Positions 21,219 through 31,344 of a DNA stretch of 37,249 nucleotides are shown here, one piece after another. This DNA comes from Nocardioidaceae bacterium. GTDB taxonomy: Bacteria > Actinomycetota > Actinomycetes > Propionibacteriales > Nocardioidaceae. The notes beneath the pieces are model-generated. The model worked only from the letters and a program-made list of their open reading frames with translations, did not search any database and was not told the DNA's origin. How positions within the stretch are numbered: position 1 is the first letter of the stretch; each line of letters starts with the position of its first letter. A program made the translations under genes and the position numbers. The DNA lies in assembly GCA_013811715.1 (NCBI GenBank), contig JACCUS010000179.1, positions 1-37,249 on the forward strand, read 5' to 3'.

Positions 21219-22999
21219 GCCGCACCATCCGCACCCCCCTGGTGACGGCAGCCCTGGCGGCCGTGGTCCTTGTGCCGGCCACGGGCTGCGTCTCGATCCC
21301 GACCGACTCTGCGGTGCAGCCCGGCCGCAGCGTCGGCGTACAGGAGGAGCCCCGGCTGATCAGCAACGTGCCCCCCGGTCCGGTGCCCGGCGACAGCCGC
21401 GAGGAGGTCGTGACGGGGTTCTTCGCGGCGATGCTCGCCTACCCGCAGAGCGCCTCGATAGCACGTGAGTTCCTGGCGCCCGACGCGGCCAAGGCGTGGG
21501 ATCCCGAGGCGGACCTGGTGGTCTACCAGGACCAGGAGATCATCGAGCAACGCGAACGGATCGCGGTGACGGCGCGCAAGGTGGGTTCCCTCGACGACCG
21601 AGGCGCCTGGTCCTCCGCCAAGCCGAAGCGCGACGGCATCTCGGCCGACCTGCGCCTCGCCCGCGTCCGCGGCGAGTGGCGGATCGTCAACCCGCTGCCG
21701 GGCACCTACGTCGACTTCGACTACTTCGACCGCTACTTCGCCCCGTTCGCACTCCACTTCCTCGACCCCACACGCACCGTGCTGACCCCTGATCCGGTGT
21801 ATCTGCTGCTGGACGAGACGACCGCCACCTCGTTGGTCAGCAACCTGCTGCGGGGCCCCACGAAACACCTGGTCGGCGTGGCGACAACGGCTGCGCCCCC
21901 GCAGACCGAGGTCGATGTGGCGGTGTCGATCACGCCGACCGGGCTGGCCGAGGTGCCGCTGACTGGGGAGGCTCTCGCATTGTCGCAGGAGAACCGGCTG
22001 CTGCTGGCTGCCCAGTTGACCTGGACGCTGCGGCAGCTGGTCGAGATCGACGAGATCGCTGTCACCGTGGACGGGAACAGCCTCGAGGTCCCCGGCTTCG
22101 GCGAGAGGTTCGGTGTCGACGAGTTCGACGGCTACGATCCCGCCGGGCTCGCCGCCAGCCGGCAGCTCTTCGCGCTGTCAGCAGCTGGGCTGGTCACGGT
22201 GTCGGAGTCCGACGTGTCGCCGGTGCTCGGCTCACTCCAACGGACGTCTCGAAGCGCCAGCTCGGCGGCGGTCGACCCGTCCGGCAACCTCACCGCGCTC
22301 GTCGGCCGCGCGGGTCAGGACGTGGTCGTCGCCGCGGCCGCCGCCACGGCCGAGGGGGGCCCGAAGAAGTGGTTCTCAGGCGGTGCGGACCTGTTGCCGC
22401 CGTCGTGGGACGTGCACCAGCTTTCCGATGGCGGACAGCCCTCGCATCTGCTGTGGCTGGTCGACCGTACCCGTCGCGGTGCCGTGGTGTACGCCGTCAC
22501 CCAGACCGGCGGCCGGCAGGTCCGGGCATCCGGCATCACCGGCGCGGACGTGATGTCGTTCGCCGTTTCCCGCGACGGCGTGCGGTTGGCCGCGGTCGTT
22601 CGCCGTGACGGTCGGCCGCGGTTGATGATCTCGATCATCGACCGCGACGCTCAGCGGCCCGCGCGGGTGTCCTTGTCGCCGGCGCAGGAGGTGATCAGCC
22701 CCGAGTTCAGCCCCTCCGGCGTGACGGGTCTGGCTTGGGCCAGCCCGACGTCGGTCGTGCTGCTGGCAGACGAAGGCGGCGAAAGGCAACCGTTCGAGGT
22801 GAGCATCGACGGCTCCAGCGCTGCCGAGACAACCGGCTTCATCCCGGTCGAGCCGGTGAGCATCGCGGCCGGCCCCAACGTCGATGCACCCGTCGCGATC
22901 GGGTCGAAGGCTGGCGAGATCTATGTCCAGACGGCCGATCTGCAGTGGGTGCAGTTCGGCGGCTCCACCAGGCTGTACCAGCCGATCTACCCCGGTTGA
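21215..22999 (+). CDS. lpqB: Lipoprotein LpqB, MtrAB accessory
   Basis: Exported lipoprotein that interacts with the MtrB sensor domain in actinobacteria. 594 residues: signal peptide with lipobox LVPATGC, lipidated Cys25 (VSIPTDSAV follows); an N-terminal domain; a GerMN (sporulation/germination) domain near 195-300 (YLLLDETTATSLVSNLLRGP ... VAVSITPTGLAEVPLTGEA); and a C-terminal LpqB beta-propeller from about 330 (RSASSAAVDPSGNLTALVGR, SFAVSRDGVRLAAVVRRDGRPRLMIS, GVTGLAWASPTSVVLLADEG). It overlaps mtrB by 4 nt, so translational coupling is likely. Confidence 0.96.
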   Translation: MSRTIRTPLVTAALAAVVLVPATGCVSIPTDSAVQPGRSVGVQEEPRLISNVPPGPVPGDSREEVVTGFFAAMLAYPQSASIAREFLAPDAAKAWDPEADLVVYQDQEIIEQRERIAVTARKVGSLDDRGAWSSAKPKRDGISADLRLARVRGEWRIVNPLPGTYVDFDYFDRYFAPFALHFLDPTRTVLTPDPVYLLLDETTATSLVSNLLRGPTKHLVGVATTAAPPQTEVDVAVSITPTGLAEVPLTGEALALSQENRLLLAAQLTWTLRQLVEIDEIAVTVDGNSLEVPGFGERFGVDEFDGYDPAGLAASRQLFALSAAGLVTVSESDVSPVLGSLQRTSRSASSAAVDPSGNLTALVGRAGQDVVVAAAAATAEGGPKKWFSGGADLLPPSWDVHQLSDGGQPSHLLWLVDRTRRGAVVYAVTQTGGRQVRASGITGADVMSFAVSRDGVRLAAVVRRDGRPRLMISIIDRDAQRPARVSLSPAQEVISPEFSPSGVTGLAWASPTSVVLLADEGGERQPFEVSIDGSSAAETTGFIPVEPVSIAAGPNVDAPVAIGSKAGEIYVQTADLQWVQFGGSTRLYQPIYPG

Positions 23000-23091
23000 C
23001 CGCGCATCCACCATCCGCTGGCAAGCGACGGTGGTCCACAGGCCGACGGCTGGGTCTGGCTTTTGACTTCGGCGTCGCCCAGGGTGAGCAC

Positions 23092-23790
23092 ATGTCGAAC
23101 TCTCGGGATCTCCTCTCGGCCTCGGTCGACCTGGTGCTGGGAGGCTCCTGCGCGGGGTGTGGGCGGCCTGGTCCGCCGCTGTGCCTGCGCTGCGGATCGA
23201 GGCTCGAGGGGCTTCCCTTCCGGGCGCATCCGTCCCCATGCCCACCGGGCCTCCCCCCGGTCTTCGCCGTCGCCGAGTACGATGCCGCGCCGCGGGCCGC
23301 GCTTGTCGCCCACAAGGAGGAGGCGCGCCTTTCCCTGGCCAAGCCACTAGGCCGAGCCCTCGCCCTCAGCGTCTTCGGGGTCTTGTCTCGCGCTGCGCCA
23401 CCGGCCGCGGGGGTGACAGCGATCATTCCGGCCCCGTCGACGCGCAGTATCGTGCGCGAGCGTGGCCATGACCCACTGCTGCGGATGAGCAGAGAATGCG
23501 GTCGCGCGTTGCGATCCGCTGGCGTCCCAGCCCGCGTCGACCCCCTCCTGCGGGTGGTCCGACCCGTCTCCGACCAGGCCGGGTTGTCCGTGGGTGGGCG
23601 TTCCCACAACCTCTCGGGGGCGTTCGCCGTACGGGGCAGAAGCAAGATGGCTGGCCGGTCGGTGATCGTCGTCGATGACATCATCACCACCGGCGCCACT
23701 GCCGCTGAAGCAGTCCGGGCGCTCCGGTCGGCGGGTGCCGACGTGCTCGGCGTCGCCGTGGTCGCCGCCACCCAGCGACGTCAGCGTTGA
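23092..23790 (+). CDS. ComF-like phosphoribosyltransferase with N-terminal zinc finger
   Basis: A 232-residue member of the ComF/GntX family (position of Rv3242c). An N-terminal zinc-binding motif has Cys20, Cys23, Cys31 and Cys34 (GGSCAGCGRPG, LCLRCGS). A double-helix linker is followed by AVAEYDAAPRAALVAHKEEA. The type I phosphoribosyltransferase core carries the PRPP loop VIVVDDIITTGATAAEAVRAL near 190-210. RERGHDPLLRMSRECGRAL and RSHNLSGAFAV are ComF hallmarks. In competent bacteria ComF works with DNA-uptake proteins; its role in actinobacteria is not established. ATG 23092 follows AGGGTGAG; upstream frame extension runs into lpqB and is rejected. Confidence 0.88.
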   Translation: MSNSRDLLSASVDLVLGGSCAGCGRPGPPLCLRCGSRLEGLPFRAHPSPCPPGLPPVFAVAEYDAAPRAALVAHKEEARLSLAKPLGRALALSVFGVLSRAAPPAAGVTAIIPAPSTRSIVRERGHDPLLRMSRECGRALRSAGVPARVDPLLRVVRPVSDQAGLSVGGRSHNLSGAFAVRGRSKMAGRSVIVVDDIITTGATAAEAVRALRSAGADVLGVAVVAATQRRQR

Positions 23791-23864
23791 TCTTGCGAGC
23801 ATGGGGGCCCTCCCAAGGACTGAGCCGATATGACCCCGTCCAAGCACATTCGCATGACAGGCCG

Positions 23865-23870
23865 TAGTGT
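23865..23870 (+). promoter_or_regulatory. -10-like element at the head of the hpf leader
   Basis: TAGTGT matches TANNNT and would start transcription near 23877, just before the run of hairpins that fills the hpf leader. A -35 is not obvious. Confidence 0.4.
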
Positions 23871-23875
23871 TTGGC

Positions 23876-24221
23876 GATGGCACCCGTCCGGGTCCGTGGT
23901 TGCGCCGACCGGGTCTCGATGCGTCGAGACCCGTATCGGCAAGCCGATGCCAGCCGCAGGCGAAACGGCCCACGTAAGGCCGACAAGGTCGTCACGACGC
24001 CTCGTCGGCCGATCACGGAGCGGCTTAGCCGTAAGTCCTGTCCCGCCGGTTGGTCAGACACCGACCGTCACCGGGAGAAGGCCGCTAGTGGCGACGAGCT
24101 GCGAAAGCCTCAGCAGGCGAGTGTGGGGACGAAGACCAGGTCGGACGGGCGGGTGCCAGCCCGGTAAGTCCAGCGTCCACCAACGAGGCTGCGGTCGGTA
24201 TCCACCGGCCGTCGTCACATG
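23876..24221 (+). ncRNA. Structured leader RNA upstream of hpf (raiA-motif candidate)
   Basis: About 345 nt between a -10-like hexamer and the hpf ribosome site hold no coding frame but many helices. A 10-bp perfect hairpin CGGGTCTCGA/TCGAGACCCG (23910-23919/23924-23933) has a four-base loop. A two-step hairpin has outer GGCCGAC/GTCGGCC (23978-23984/24004-24010) and inner GTCG/CGAC (23988-23991/23995-23998). Another has outer CCGGT/ACCGG (24046-24050/24070-24074) and inner GGTC/GACC (24052-24055/24063-24066). Smaller stems CGGC/GCCG, GCCT/AGGC and CGGGC/GCCCG follow. The word GTAAGTCC occurs twice (24031-24038, 24163-24170), both next to hairpins. Established knowledge: a complex RNA named the raiA motif lies upstream of raiA/hpf genes in Firmicutes and Actinobacteria. 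Location and size fit; I could not test the consensus. Confidence 0.62.
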
Positions 24222-24233
24222 AAGGAGGCACGA

Positions 24234-24854
24234 GTGGAAGTCGTGGTCAAGGGCCGGCACTGCGAGGTGTCGGATCGATTCCGCAGCCATGTCGAGGAGA
24301 AGCTGGCTCGGCTGGAGAAGTACGACCAACGCATTATCCGTGTTGATGTCGAGGTGTCGCAGGAAGCCAACCCCCGGCGCGCTGACCAGTCAGTCCGGGT
24401 GGAAATCACGATCCGCAGCAGGGGCCCGGTGATTCGCGCCGAGGCTGCGTCTGACGACAAGCTGAGCGCTCTCGACAAGGCGGCCGAACGGCTCAGCACG
24501 CAGATGCGCAAGGCTTCGGACCGTCGGCGCATCCACCATGGAGCCCGCACTCCCACCTCGCTCTCCCAGGCGATGGCGGCCGGTTCGGTCGGTGCGGAGC
24601 CGGCGGTCGACGAGCCCATCGAGGGTGGGCCGAGCGAGCACAAAGTCGGACCGATCACCGTGTGGGGAGACGGGCCGCTTGTCGTTCGGGAGAAGTCCCA
24701 CCCGGCAGACCCGATGACGCTGGACCAGGCACTACACGAGATGGAGCTCGTTGGCCACGACTTCTACCTGTTCATCGACAAGGAGGATCACCAGCCTGCC
24801 GTGGTCTACCGGCGCAAGGGCTACGACTACGGCGTCATCCGGCTGAACGGTTGA
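24234..24854 (+). CDS. hpf: Long-form ribosome hibernation promoting factor
   Basis: Binds the 30S decoding centre and dimerises 70S ribosomes into inactive 100S (or stabilises idle 70S) in stationary phase or stress. 206 residues. The N-terminal RaiA/HPF domain (residues 1-100) includes VEVVVKGRHCEVSDRFRSHVEEKL and VRVEITIRSRGPVIRAEA. After a linker, the C-terminal dimerisation domain (about 150-206) has PMTLDQALHEMELVGHDFYLFIDKE and PAVVYRRKGYDYGVIRL. The GTG at 24234 is chosen because AAGGAGG (24222-24228) lies 5 nt upstream; the in-frame ATG at 24219 precedes that site. It sits downstream of the structured leader, which probably controls its expression. Confidence 0.96.
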   Translation: MEVVVKGRHCEVSDRFRSHVEEKLARLEKYDQRIIRVDVEVSQEANPRRADQSVRVEITIRSRGPVIRAEAASDDKLSALDKAAERLSTQMRKASDRRRIHHGARTPTSLSQAMAAGSVGAEPAVDEPIEGGPSEHKVGPITVWGDGPLVVREKSHPADPMTLDQALHEMELVGHDFYLFIDKEDHQPAVVYRRKGYDYGVIRLNG

Positions 24855-24920
24855 CCGCCCCGTCGAGGCGGCGGGCGACATCGATTCCGGACTTCCCCGC
24901 CGCGGGTACGCCAGACGTGC

Positions 24921-24926
24921 CATGAT
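24921..24926 (+). promoter_or_regulatory. -10-like hexamer for leaderless response-regulator transcript
   Basis: CATGAT is followed by TTCGGCT and the ATG at 24934. The first base deviates from TANNNT, but the 7-nt spacing equals that at ahcY, and no ribosome site is present. This places the start at 24934 rather than at the ATG inside the hexamer. Confidence 0.4.
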
Positions 24927-24933
24927 TTCGGCT

Positions 24934-25623
24934 ATGGACCAGGCTGTCGAGTTCACTGCGCTGCGTGAGCCGGTGCGTGTGGTGGTGATCGACGATCAGG
25001 AGCTCTTCCGGCGCGGCCTGATCATGTTGGTGTCCGCCGAGGACGACATCGAGGTCGTGGGTGAGGCATCCGACGGTGACCAAGCCGCTGAACTCGTCGC
25101 GGCGACGGTCCCCGACGTGGTCTTGATGGACGTCCAGATGCCGAAGACGTCCGGCATCGAGGCATGCGCGGCCATCAAGCAGATCGTTCCGTCGGCCAGG
25201 ATCGTCATGCTCACCGTCTCCGACGAGGAGGCCGACCTCTACGACGCGATCAAGAGCGGCGCCTCCGGGTACCTGCTGAAGGACGCCTCCACCGACCAGG
25301 TCGCGCAGGCCATCCGGCTGGTGGCCGACGGGCAGTCCCTGATCAGCCCCTCGATGGCCGCGAAGTTGCTCGAGGAGTTCAAGACGATCTCCCACCCGAG
25401 CTCCAAGGCAGACTCGCTGACGCCGAGGCTCACAGATCGCGAGCTGGAGGTGCTCAACCTCGTCGCCCGCGGACACAACAACCGCGAGATCGCCAAGGAC
25501 CTCTTCATCAGCGAGAACACCGTGAAGAACCACGTGCGCAACATGTTGGAGAAGCTGCAGCTGCACTCTCGGGTTGAGGCCGTGATGTATGCCGTCCGCG
25601 AGAAGCTGCTCGACCCTCCGTGA
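24934..25623 (+). CDS. Orphan NarL/FixJ-family response regulator
   Basis: 229 residues. The receiver domain at 14-130 has acidic pocket Asp20/Asp21 (VVVIDDQELFRRGL), phospho-acceptor Asp66 in VVLMDVQMPKTSG, MLTVSD and Lys in GASGYLLKDAS. A LuxR-type helix-turn-helix follows at about 168-215 (LTDRELEVLNLVARGHNNREIAKDLFISENTVKNHV). All phosphorylation residues are intact. No histidine kinase gene is adjacent, so the partner is elsewhere. The neighbour downstream overlaps it by 4 nt (GTGA), which ties this regulator to a DNA-repair-type gene. The same regulator is found beside hpf and secA in other actinobacteria. Confidence 0.93.
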   Translation: MDQAVEFTALREPVRVVVIDDQELFRRGLIMLVSAEDDIEVVGEASDGDQAAELVAATVPDVVLMDVQMPKTSGIEACAAIKQIVPSARIVMLTVSDEEADLYDAIKSGASGYLLKDASTDQVAQAIRLVADGQSLISPSMAAKLLEEFKTISHPSSKADSLTPRLTDRELEVLNLVARGHNNREIAKDLFISENTVKNHVRNMLEKLQLHSRVEAVMYAVREKLLDPP

Positions 25624-26807
25624 GGCGAGAGACCCTGAGCCGGTCCCAGGCCAGGCGGGTGGCGCTCGCTGCCCAAGGATTCGTCGACCCGGCCCACGCC
25701 ACCCCGACGATGCGCACGCTTCTGCGCACGGTCGACCGCACCGGGGTGCTGCAGATCGACTCGGTCAACGTGCTCCAGCGGGCCCACTTCATGCCGCTCT
25801 ACAGCCGCATGGGCCCGTACGACGTCGGGCTGCTGGCGCGCGCGGCCCAGCACCGGCCCCGGCGGCTCGTCGAGTACTGGGCGCACGTGGCGGCGTACAT
25901 GCCGGTCGGCCTGTGGCCGCACATGCAGCACCGGATGCGCCGCTATCGCGATCTCTACCGGGAGTTCCACGACGAGCGGGCGGAGCAGGTGGCGTCGGTG
26001 CTGGCTCAGGTCAAGGAGCGCGGCGCGTCCACTCCACGCGACCTCGACGCCGGACAACCCCGGGTCAAGGACGGCTGGGGCTGGAACTGGTCGGAGACCC
26101 AGAAGGCGCTGGACTATCTCTTCGCGACCGGGCAGCTGGCCATTGCCGGGCGCAACGCTCACTTCGAGCGAGTGTTCGATCTTCCCGAGCGGGTGATCCC
26201 CTCGGAGGTGCTCGGTCAGCGCGAGCCGACCGATGCCGAGGCGCAGATCGAACTCGTCCGCCGGGCGGCCGCCTCCCACGGTGTCGCCACCGAGAGCTGC
26301 CTGCGCGACTACTACCGGATGCGCCACTCCCAGGTGCGACCGGCGGTGCGGGCGCTGCGCGAGTCGGGCGAGCTGCTGCCCGTGCGGGTCGAGGGTTGGG
26401 ACAAGCCTGCGTACCTGCACCGCGACGCCCGGCTGCCGCGTCGGATCGGCGCCCGCAGCCTCCTGAGCCCGTTCGACCCGGTCGTCTGGGAGCGGGAGCG
26501 GGCCTTGCGGATCTTCGGATTCCACTACCGCATCGAGATATACGTCCCGGCGCCCAAGCGGAAGTTCGGCTACTACGTGCTGCCGTTCCTGCTCGGCGAC
26601 CAGATCGTGGCCAGGGTCGACCTCAAGGCCGACCGCTTGGCCGCGGCCCTCGTCGTCAAGGGCGCCTACTCCGAACCAGGAGCTCCAGCGGAGACCGCGG
26701 CCGAGCTGGCTGCCGAGCTGGAGGCGATGGCAGGCTGGCTGGGCCTGAGCGGCGTTCAGGTGGCTCCGCGGGGCGATCTGGCTGCCGCCCTGGAGATGTC
26801 CCTCTAG
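25620..26807 (+). CDS. Winged-helix DNA glycosylase of the YcaQ/AlkZ (HTH_42) family
   Basis: A 395-residue member of the family whose characterised members unhook DNA interstrand crosslinks or excise alkylated bases. Near residue 45 the sequence reads TGVLQIDSVNVLQRAHFMPLYSRMG. The QID matches the catalytic Q-phi-D motif of the E. coli YcaQ (AlkX) branch rather than the QxQ of AlkZ. Later family blocks are LVEYWAHVAAYMP, WGWNWSETQKALDYLF, LLSPFDPVVWERERALRIFGFHYRIEIYVP and GYYVLPFLLGDQIVARVDLKADR. The GTG overlaps the response-regulator stop, so it is co-transcribed with it. Substrate choice is inferred from the motif only. Confidence 0.9.
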   Translation: MRRETLSRSQARRVALAAQGFVDPAHATPTMRTLLRTVDRTGVLQIDSVNVLQRAHFMPLYSRMGPYDVGLLARAAQHRPRRLVEYWAHVAAYMPVGLWPHMQHRMRRYRDLYREFHDERAEQVASVLAQVKERGASTPRDLDAGQPRVKDGWGWNWSETQKALDYLFATGQLAIAGRNAHFERVFDLPERVIPSEVLGQREPTDAEAQIELVRRAAASHGVATESCLRDYYRMRHSQVRPAVRALRESGELLPVRVEGWDKPAYLHRDARLPRRIGARSLLSPFDPVVWERERALRIFGFHYRIEIYVPAPKRKFGYYVLPFLLGDQIVARVDLKADRLAAALVVKGAYSEPGAPAETAAELAAELEAMAGWLGLSGVQVAPRGDLAAALEMSL

Positions 26808-26869
26808 TCGTCGCCGGCTGGTTCTCCGGCGGATCGGTGGCCGCTGTTCGCGCCCCGCGGGATCCACCG

Positions 26870-26886
26870 CGGTGAGGTCCTCACCG
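26870..26886 (+). terminator. Hairpin downstream of the YcaQ-family gene
   Basis: CGGTGAG (26870-26876) and CTCACCG (26880-26886) form a 7-bp stem with a 3-nt loop, preceded by CCGCGG/CCGCGG and by CGCCGG/CCGGCG just after the stop. No T run follows, so it may be a GC-type terminator or an operator before secA. Confidence 0.35.
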
Positions 26887-26969
26887 AGCGACTGCAAGCC
26901 GCGCTGAACGTTGGCGCCGGTGCTTCTCGCCAGGTCACGCCGGTGGCGAGGGTGGTTGGGTGGGTCACC

Positions 26970-26975
26970 TAGTAT
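26970..26975 (+). promoter_or_regulatory. -10-like hexamer upstream of secA
   Basis: TAGTAT is followed by GGGCAC and a GTG at 26982 that is in frame with secA. The transcription start is expected at 26982. This either gives a 69-nt leader for the canonical start at 27051 or a leaderless start with a 23-residue N-terminal extension. Confidence 0.5.
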
Positions 26976-27050
26976 GGGCACGTGGGGGCGCGCCGCGGCG
27001 TCGCCCTGACGCGTCTCCTACTGACCGCGGCTGACGAGGGAGTTCTGCCT

Positions 27051-29915
<2,865 letters not shown>

Positions 29916-29918
29916 CCA

Positions 29919-29982
29919 CGTGTCTTCACCGCCTCGACCGCGGGGACCTCCGCAACCTCATGTGCTTGTGGCTGAAGACACG
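29919..29982. repeat. 10-bp perfect inverted repeat between secA and the convergent Rv3235-like gene
   Basis: CGTGTCTTCA (29919-29928) is complementary to TGAAGACACG (29973-29982), with a 44-nt loop containing smaller GC stems (CCGCGG/CCGC). It sits just after the secA stop and before the end of the opposing gene, the place for a bidirectional terminator. The long loop makes an operator or mobile-DNA scar possible alternatives. Confidence 0.45.
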
Positions 29983-30017
29983 CCCGCCATATGCCGCCAA
30001 CCGTTAGCCACAGGCAG

Positions 30018-30569
30018 TCAGCCGAAGCAGATGGCGGTGCAGAGCCAGCGGTCCCGGCTGAAGACGAGTCGCGCGGCAACGGCGCGCGAGCGCCCGCCCA
30101 TCGACACCCGGGCCGACACCTCGGCGACGGTAGGTGCCGGGTGACAGATGTGGACCGTGGCGACCTGCTGACGGTTCGTCCGCACCACCGTGCTGCGTCG
30201 GTGGGCGGCCACTCGCTGCTGGCGCCTGGCGATCTCGGCGTACACCCGCTGGTCGGTCCAGCGGACGAGCTGGGTGAGCGGGCGATCGCTGGACACCACC
30301 TCGACCACCGCCTGCAAGAATCTGGCCGCCCAGGTATGTGCGTCGGGTGCCTCACCCGCTTCCTCCGGTGCCGGATGCACGAGGGTCAACGCCGACGAGC
30401 GGGGATCGGCTTGGACTCCGCTCGGCAGCGAGTAGGTCAGTGCCAGCGCGCCTTGCATGTAATGGCTTCCGGCTTCTTGTCGGCGCCAGTCAGAGATGAG
30501 AGTCGGGCGCCGGTCCCTGCCGGCGGGAATCTTCGGGACGGCGCCGATGGGCTGGGCTTGTTCAGTCAC
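30018..30569 (-). CDS. Rv3235-family protein of unknown function
   Basis: A 183-residue protein in the position of Rv3235 beside secA. The core (about residues 75-180) has AARFLQAVVEVVSSDRPLTQLVRWTDQRVYAEIARR, then VATVHICHPAPTVAEVSARVSMGGRSRAVAARL and a final DRWLCTAICFG. The DRPLxQLxRW(T/L) stretch and a terminal WxCTA are the family signature as I know it. The N-terminus is Pro-rich and probably disordered; there are no membrane segments. GTG 30569 is chosen because GGAGG lies 5 nt upstream. Its start overlaps the end of the LysM gene by 8 nt, so the pair is co-transcribed. Function unknown. Confidence 0.85.
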   Translation of the reverse strand: MTEQAQPIGAVPKIPAGRDRRPTLISDWRRQEAGSHYMQGALALTYSLPSGVQADPRSSALTLVHPAPEEAGEAPDAHTWAARFLQAVVEVVSSDRPLTQLVRWTDQRVYAEIARRQQRVAAHRRSTVVRTNRQQVATVHICHPAPTVAEVSARVSMGGRSRAVAARLVFSRDRWLCTAICFG

Positions 30570-31221
30570 GGGAACCTCCGGGTGCGTGTAGGTGTGTTCC
30601 AGGGAAGATCAGGTCAGGATCAGGGCCGATGGTGGACCGATTCGCCGCGTAGAGGGCGGCCACTCTTCGAGCGATCTCCACGTCGCCGGCGCGTGGCCCC
30701 AGGTCGTCGCCGGCCAACGACCACAGCGAGTCTCCGGGCCGGACGGTGATGCGATCGGGTGGGTCGGCGACGGGAAGGTCTGGCAGCGACAACCCGTCCA
30801 GCCGTACCGCACAGCTGGTCGCACAGCCGCCGTGGTGATCGGTGTCGTGCGCAGCGGCGGCTGACGCGGCAGCAGGTGTGGCGATGGCGAGCCCACAGGC
30901 GGCGAGCACTGCCCGTCGCCACCACGGTGGGCCGCTGACCTTCGCCAGCCGGGCAAGCCAGGGAAAGGTTGAGCCGGTGAGCGTGGCGAGCACGGTGAGC
31001 AGGGCCGACAGCACGAGCATCGCCGCCGCAACGACCGCGCCGCAGGCGGCCATGTCGACGATGAGCCGGTCGAACGTCACACCGCCAGGACGGGCATTAC
31101 CCGTGACGAGAAACGCCCAAATCTCCTGGACCGGCTCCGCGGCCGCCCACCACAGTCCGCCGCCGATGGCCGCCGCTGAGCAGACGGCCAGTAGGCATCG
31201 GGCGAGGCGGATCACGGCCAT
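30562..31221 (-). CDS. Membrane protein with C-terminal LysM domain
   Basis: A 219-residue protein. TM segments lie at about residues 5-26 (RLARCLLAVCSAAAIGGGLWW), 55-83 (VDMAACGAVVAAAMLVLSALLTVLATL) and near 103-122 (AVLAACGLAIATPAAASAAA). A short Cys-containing stretch and a LysM domain at about 157-213 follow (ITVRPGDSLWSLAGDDL ... DPDLIFPGTHLHAP). LysM binds N-acetylglucosamine-containing glycan, so the domain is presumably outside the cell at the wall. The ATG at 31221 follows GGAG. It is divergent from the 31345 gene across a region with TACGTTT direct repeats, and overlaps the Rv3235-like gene. Similar LysM proteins recur near secA in actinobacteria. Confidence 0.85.
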   Translation of the reverse strand: MAVIRLARCLLAVCSAAAIGGGLWWAAAEPVQEIWAFLVTGNARPGGVTFDRLIVDMAACGAVVAAAMLVLSALLTVLATLTGSTFPWLARLAKVSGPPWWRRAVLAACGLAIATPAAASAAAAHDTDHHGGCATSCAVRLDGLSLPDLPVADPPDRITVRPGDSLWSLAGDDLGPRAGDVEIARRVAALYAANRSTIGPDPDLIFPGTHLHAPGGSRD

Positions 31222-31238
31222 CTACATCTCCGTTCCCT

Positions 31239-31255
31239 ACGTTTGCTTACGTTTA
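31239..31255. promoter_or_regulatory. Direct repeat TACGTTT x2 in the LysM/31345 divergent promoter region
   Basis: TACGTTT occurs at 31239-31245 and again at 31249-31255, a 10-bp period (one helical turn), followed by an A/T-rich stretch (ACTTGTTTTAG) unusual for this genome. This is a likely operator or up-element for the LysM gene. No regulator is identified. Confidence 0.4.
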
Positions 31256-31332
31256 CTTGTTTTAGCTGCCATTTGGACTCCAGTCAAGTGGCTGTCCACA
31301 ACCACGCCCGACACGGTCCGTCGCTGGATCGG

Positions 31333-31338
31333 TAGCGT
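31333..31338 (+). promoter_or_regulatory. -10-like hexamer for leaderless 31345 transcript
   Basis: TAGCGT is followed by CTGAGC and the ATG at 31345, identical in hexamer and spacing to the two divergent promoters at 13096-13160. Confidence 0.5.
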
Positions 31339-31344
31339 CTGAGC

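Noticed and set aside
23876..24221. RNase P RNA, tmRNA or cobalamin riboswitch in the hpf leader
   Set aside because: I looked for the RNase P GGAAAGTCC-type core, the tmRNA tRNA-like ends and the cobalamin box and found none in the right context; the location before hpf fits a raiA-type RNA better.
25239..26981. 580-codon minus-strand frame opposite the regulator and YcaQ-family genes
   Set aside because: Antisense composition, no motifs, and it crosses the boundary of two coupled plus-strand genes.
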